A stretch of DNA of 8,303 nt, taken from an uncultured Chlamydiae bacterium (GTDB taxonomy: Bacteria; Chlamydiota; Chlamydiia; Chlamydiales; SM23-39). Made by a program: the position numbers and the translations under genes. Below, piece by piece: positions 6,136-8,303 of this stretch. The notes below the pieces were generated by a model. It was not told where the DNA came from. It saw only the letters and a list, made by a program, of their open reading frames with translations, and made no database searches. Position 1 is the first letter of the stretch; every line of letters starts with the position of its first letter. The stretch is taken from contig CAIPFQ010000077.1 in NCBI GenBank assembly GCA_903864395.1, positions 1 to 8,303 on the forward strand, in the 5' to 3' direction.

Positions 6136-7913
6136 AGGGGGAGAAAGAGGAGGTAGTTCTTCGCGGACTGCCGATATCCAAGGGGATTGGTATCGGATTT
6201 CCTGTTTTTCTTTCTTCATTCGATGAAAAAATTTCTGAAAGCTGTATTTCTAAAAAACATGTCGAGCAAGAAATTCTTCGCTACCGAGAGGCTTTAGAAA
6301 AGAGTCGACAGGATATTGAGAACTCGCAGAAAAATTCTCTTCAGGATGGCTCTTCTGAAATTGCCGCAATTTTAGGAGGGCATCTTGAGATGATTCAAGA
6401 TCCTTTTCTAACCTCTCTCATTGAAGAAAAGATTCGAGTGCGCCAGCAGAAAATTGAAACGGTCTTTTTTCATCTCATAGAAGAGTGCAAGCAGCGTTTT
6501 CATGTGTTGCAAGATATTTATTTTCAAGAAAGAGTCCGCGATGTGGTTGATGTTTCTAGGCGGATTTTAAATCATTTGTCTCCAAAAAAGCATTTGCGAA
6601 TTAGTGAAATCTCTCATAACTCCGTTTTGATTGCGCAAGAATTGGTTCCTTCTGAGACAATTGAGGCGAGTGTTTCTATAGTCAGCGCGTTTGTGACCTT
6701 GGTCGGTGGGATTACGTCTCATGCAGCCATTATCGCGCGCGCCAAGGGGATTCCTTTTGTTGCGGATATTGATATTAAGCTGTTGAAAGACGCTGATCTC
6801 AAGTCTCTTATTGTCGATGGATCTCAGGGGATTGTTATTATCAACCCAACGCATCAGACGCTCAAAAAATATGCGGAGCTGAAGCGTGGGCTGATGGAGA
6901 AACAAAAGCTTTTAAAAAGTTCTACACATCTTAAGGGAGAGACCATTGATGGCTATGAGATTCGTGTTTTTGCGAATTTAGAAAATCCAGATGTGATTGA
7001 GTCTATCGGTGAAAGCGGGGCTTCAGGCGTAGGGCTATTTCGCTCTGAATATCTTTTTCTTTCTATGCGAAAATTCCCGACGGAAGAAGAGCAGTTTGAG
7101 ATTTATAAAAAAATGGCCATCTCTTTACGCGGACGTCCTTTGGTGGTGCGGGTCTTTGATGTGGGCGGAGACAAGAGGCTAGATCTTTTTCCTCATGAAA
7201 AAGACTCTCGCTACTTTACAGCTCTTGGCATGGAAGCAAACCCGGCTCTTGGGTGTCGCTCCATCCGATTTTTACTTCGATATCCTGAATTGCTTACGGC
7301 TCAATTGCGAGCCCTTCTTCGAGCCAGTTATTATGGAGAGATTCAGATCTTGATCCCTATGATTTCCGATATTACGGAAATGCGCCAGGTGCAAAATCTT
7401 TTGGGACAGCTTCGCGCTGAATTCGATCAAGCAGGCGTAAACATGGCAAAGCAAATTCCTTTGGGGTGTATGATCGAGGTGCCATCCGCAGCTCTTATTT
7501 GCGATCTCCTTGTCAAGGAGGTTGATTTTATTTCTATAGGTACGAATGATTTAGAGCAATTTGTGTTAGCTGCTGACAGAAATAATCCGCATATTGCAGG
7601 GCTTTATTCGGGAATCCATCCGAGTCTTTTGCGGCTGATTCGAATGATTGTTGCCTCTGCGAATGCGGCGCACAAGCCTGTGCTTCTTTGCGGTGAGTGC
7701 GTTGCGGATCCTACTTTAATTCCCGTGTTGATGGGGCTTGGGATTCGAGAGTTTTCTGTAGCCCTCAACCATATTCCTCTTGTGAAGCATACAATTCGCA
7801 AGTGGCGCATTTTAGAAGCATGCCGTCTTGCCGAGGGGGCTCTTGAATACGCCTCTGCTAGTGAGCTCAAAGAGTATCTTGTGAATGCGGGCGCTGAAAA
7901 GCTAAAAATTTAG
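6132..7913 (+). CDS. ptsI: PTS Enzyme I, PEP-protein phosphotransferase
   Basis: A 593-residue cytosolic enzyme, slightly longer than E. coli EI (575). It transfers phosphate from PEP to its own histidine and then to HPr. Its N-terminal HPr-binding helical part is about 35-150. The phosphohistidine is His197 in GGITSHAAIIARAKGIP. The PEP-binding barrel (about 265-590) shows GLFRSEYLF (301-309, Arg304), VVRVFDVGGDKR (338-349, Arg340), IPLGCMIEVPSAAL (442-455), SIGTNDLEQFVLAADRNN (468-485) and the catalytic cysteine Cys520 in LLCGEC. All expected catalytic residues are present. The ATG overlaps the ptsH stop by 4 nt, with GAGGAG and GGGG just upstream. The closest alternatives, PEP synthase and PPDK, have other domain orders. 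The last codons form half of the operon's terminator-like stem. Confidence 0.96.
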   Translation: MKGEKEEVVLRGLPISKGIGIGFPVFLSSFDEKISESCISKKHVEQEILRYREALEKSRQDIENSQKNSLQDGSSEIAAILGGHLEMIQDPFLTSLIEEKIRVRQQKIETVFFHLIEECKQRFHVLQDIYFQERVRDVVDVSRRILNHLSPKKHLRISEISHNSVLIAQELVPSETIEASVSIVSAFVTLVGGITSHAAIIARAKGIPFVADIDIKLLKDADLKSLIVDGSQGIVIINPTHQTLKKYAELKRGLMEKQKLLKSSTHLKGETIDGYEIRVFANLENPDVIESIGESGASGVGLFRSEYLFLSMRKFPTEEEQFEIYKKMAISLRGRPLVVRVFDVGGDKRLDLFPHEKDSRYFTALGMEANPALGCRSIRFLLRYPELLTAQLRALLRASYYGEIQILIPMISDITEMRQVQNLLGQLRAEFDQAGVNMAKQIPLGCMIEVPSAALICDLLVKEVDFISIGTNDLEQFVLAADRNNPHIAGLYSGIHPSLLRLIRMIVASANAAHKPVLLCGECVADPTLIPVLMGLGIREFSVALNHIPLVKHTIRKWRILEACRLAEGALEYASASELKEYLVNAGAEKLKI

Positions 7914-7918
7914 CGCCC
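7889..7918 (+). terminator. Stem-loop at the end of ptsI, probable intrinsic terminator
   Basis: GGGCGCTGAA (7889-7898) pairs with TTTAGCGCCC (7909-7918), a 10-bp stem with one G-U pair and a 10-nt loop. The ptsI stop codon TAG (7911-7913) lies in the 3' arm. A short T-rich stretch follows (ttgcattttt, 7919-7928), interrupted by GCA, so termination may be incomplete. Bases 7901-7914 also form a smaller nested palindrome, GCTAAA-aa-TTTAGC. Confidence 0.6.
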
Positions 7919-7937
7919 TTGCATTTTTCGATTGGTT

Positions 7938-8183
7938 TTAAAAGTTTTTATAGGGAGGTTCTTCGTTTGCCTTTGTCAACAAGGGAGTGTTAAAATTCGG
8001 GATCTCTTGTTGAATCTTTTTCTTTGTCTCTTCAGTCACGTTAGATTTTTTTAGTTTTTCGAGAGCCTTTTTTTGCCAATCCCTGAGCTTATCAAAGGAT
8101 TGATCTTTTGCTCTGTCTTCGTTGCCTAACCCAAGTTCGCCGTTTGTAGTTTTAAGTAGCTGCAATACAGATCGTTGAAAAGT
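7938..8183 (-). pseudogene. Possible gene remnant, C-terminal tail of an unknown protein
   Basis: An open - strand frame of 81 codons runs from just after an in-frame TAA (8184-8186) to TAA (7938-7940). It has no ATG. The only usable start is TTG at 8163-8165, without a ribosome site. The C-terminal half is lysine- and glutamate-rich and looks like real protein: FDKLRDWQKKALEKLKKSN would form an amphipathic helix, then a proline-containing tail ends EEPPYKNF. I do not recognise the family. A coding-like tail with no start suits a decayed gene whose front was lost. It is convergent with ptsI and downstream of the gene entering from the right. Chance openness cannot be excluded. Apart from this and the ptsI stem-loop, I see nothing in 7914-8215. 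Confidence 0.35.
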
Positions 8184-8215
8184 TTATCTGAGGAAATTCG
8201 ACACTACAACTTGAA

Positions 8216-8303
8216 TTAGGTCACAGTTTTTTTCGGTCGTAAGATAACAGCAGAGAATCCCAACGCTTCATAAATTTCGAGATGAATTCGTTCCGCTTCG
8301 GTA
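8216..8303 (-). CDS. C-terminal end of a gene entering from the right edge, possibly a small AAA/NTP-binding protein
   Basis: The last 28 residues of a minus-strand gene are visible, with stop TAA at 8216-8218 and the start off the window. The peptide begins TEAERIHLEIYEALGF and ends AVILRPKKTVT. Its 'E-A-E-R-I-H ... Y..LG' pattern recalls the C-terminus of small AAA-type ATP-binding proteins (AAA_28-like), where a helix with R-I-H precedes a final strand. This is recall of a short motif and is weak evidence of function. The codon pattern looks coding, and the stop is followed by about 300 nt without a clear gene. Confidence 0.55.
   Translation of the reverse strand, partial: TEAERIHLEIYEALGFSAVILRPKKTVT

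Noticed and set aside
8118..8150. RCC1-like string NGELGLGN on the minus strand
   Set aside because: A single eight-residue resemblance with no further RCC1 blades before or after it; composition alone can explain it.
1..8303. A novel defence or mobile system
   Set aside because: No transposase, integrase, nuclease, toxin, reverse transcriptase or CRISPR pattern was found. The SUKH-like gene alone, without a toxin partner, is not enough to propose a toxin-immunity system.

Overview
The window most likely comes from a chlamydia-related (Parachlamydiales-type) obligate intracellular bacterium. Four things point that way. A ComEC-family gene lies beside ptsH and ptsI, as I recall it does in Chlamydia (from memory, not checked). 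DUF4116-type repeats, typical of amoeba-associated chlamydiae, lie at the left edge. The base composition is moderate, in the mid-40s percent G+C by eye. Proteins also resemble that group. The genus cannot be fixed from the sequence alone.

Layout. (1) Positions 1-264, + strand: the 3' end of a DUF4116-repeat gene whose last repeat is broken by an apparent 2-base deletion. (2) 420-4041, - strand: a tightly packed set read right to left, ndh (type II NADH dehydrogenase), comEC (DNA-uptake channel, no C-terminal nuclease-like domain), tpx (thiol peroxidase) and ridA (reactive imine deaminase). Junctions are 1 nt, 16 nt and a 7-nt overlap. (3) 4042-4123: a short divergent promoter region holding a perfect ACCTC-tatt-GAGGT palindrome. 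(4) 4124-7913, + strand: an operon of a 262-residue SUKH/SMI1-like protein of unknown function, then hprK, ptsH and ptsI. Spacing is 6 nt, a 1-nt overlap and a 4-nt overlap. A stem-loop at the end of ptsI is a likely terminator. (5) 7914-8303: about 300 nt with no convincing gene but a coding-like remnant on the - strand, then the 3' end of another - strand gene running off the right edge.

How the genes fit together. The right operon encodes EI (PtsI), which uses PEP to phosphorylate HPr on His17. It also encodes HPr and the bifunctional HPr kinase/phosphorylase, which modifies HPr on Ser48. All catalytic residues I could place are present, so this looks like a working regulatory phosphorelay, but no sugar permease (EII) is encoded here. 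The SUKH-like gene heads the operon and is the least explained part of the window. The left operon mixes respiratory NADH oxidation with removal of peroxides and reactive enamine/imine products. ComEC sits between them, probably by chance rather than function.

I found no tRNA, rRNA, CRISPR array, complete insertion sequence or prophage. The core is ordinary, conserved chlamydial backbone. The unusual material is at the two edges and in the SUKH-like gene.
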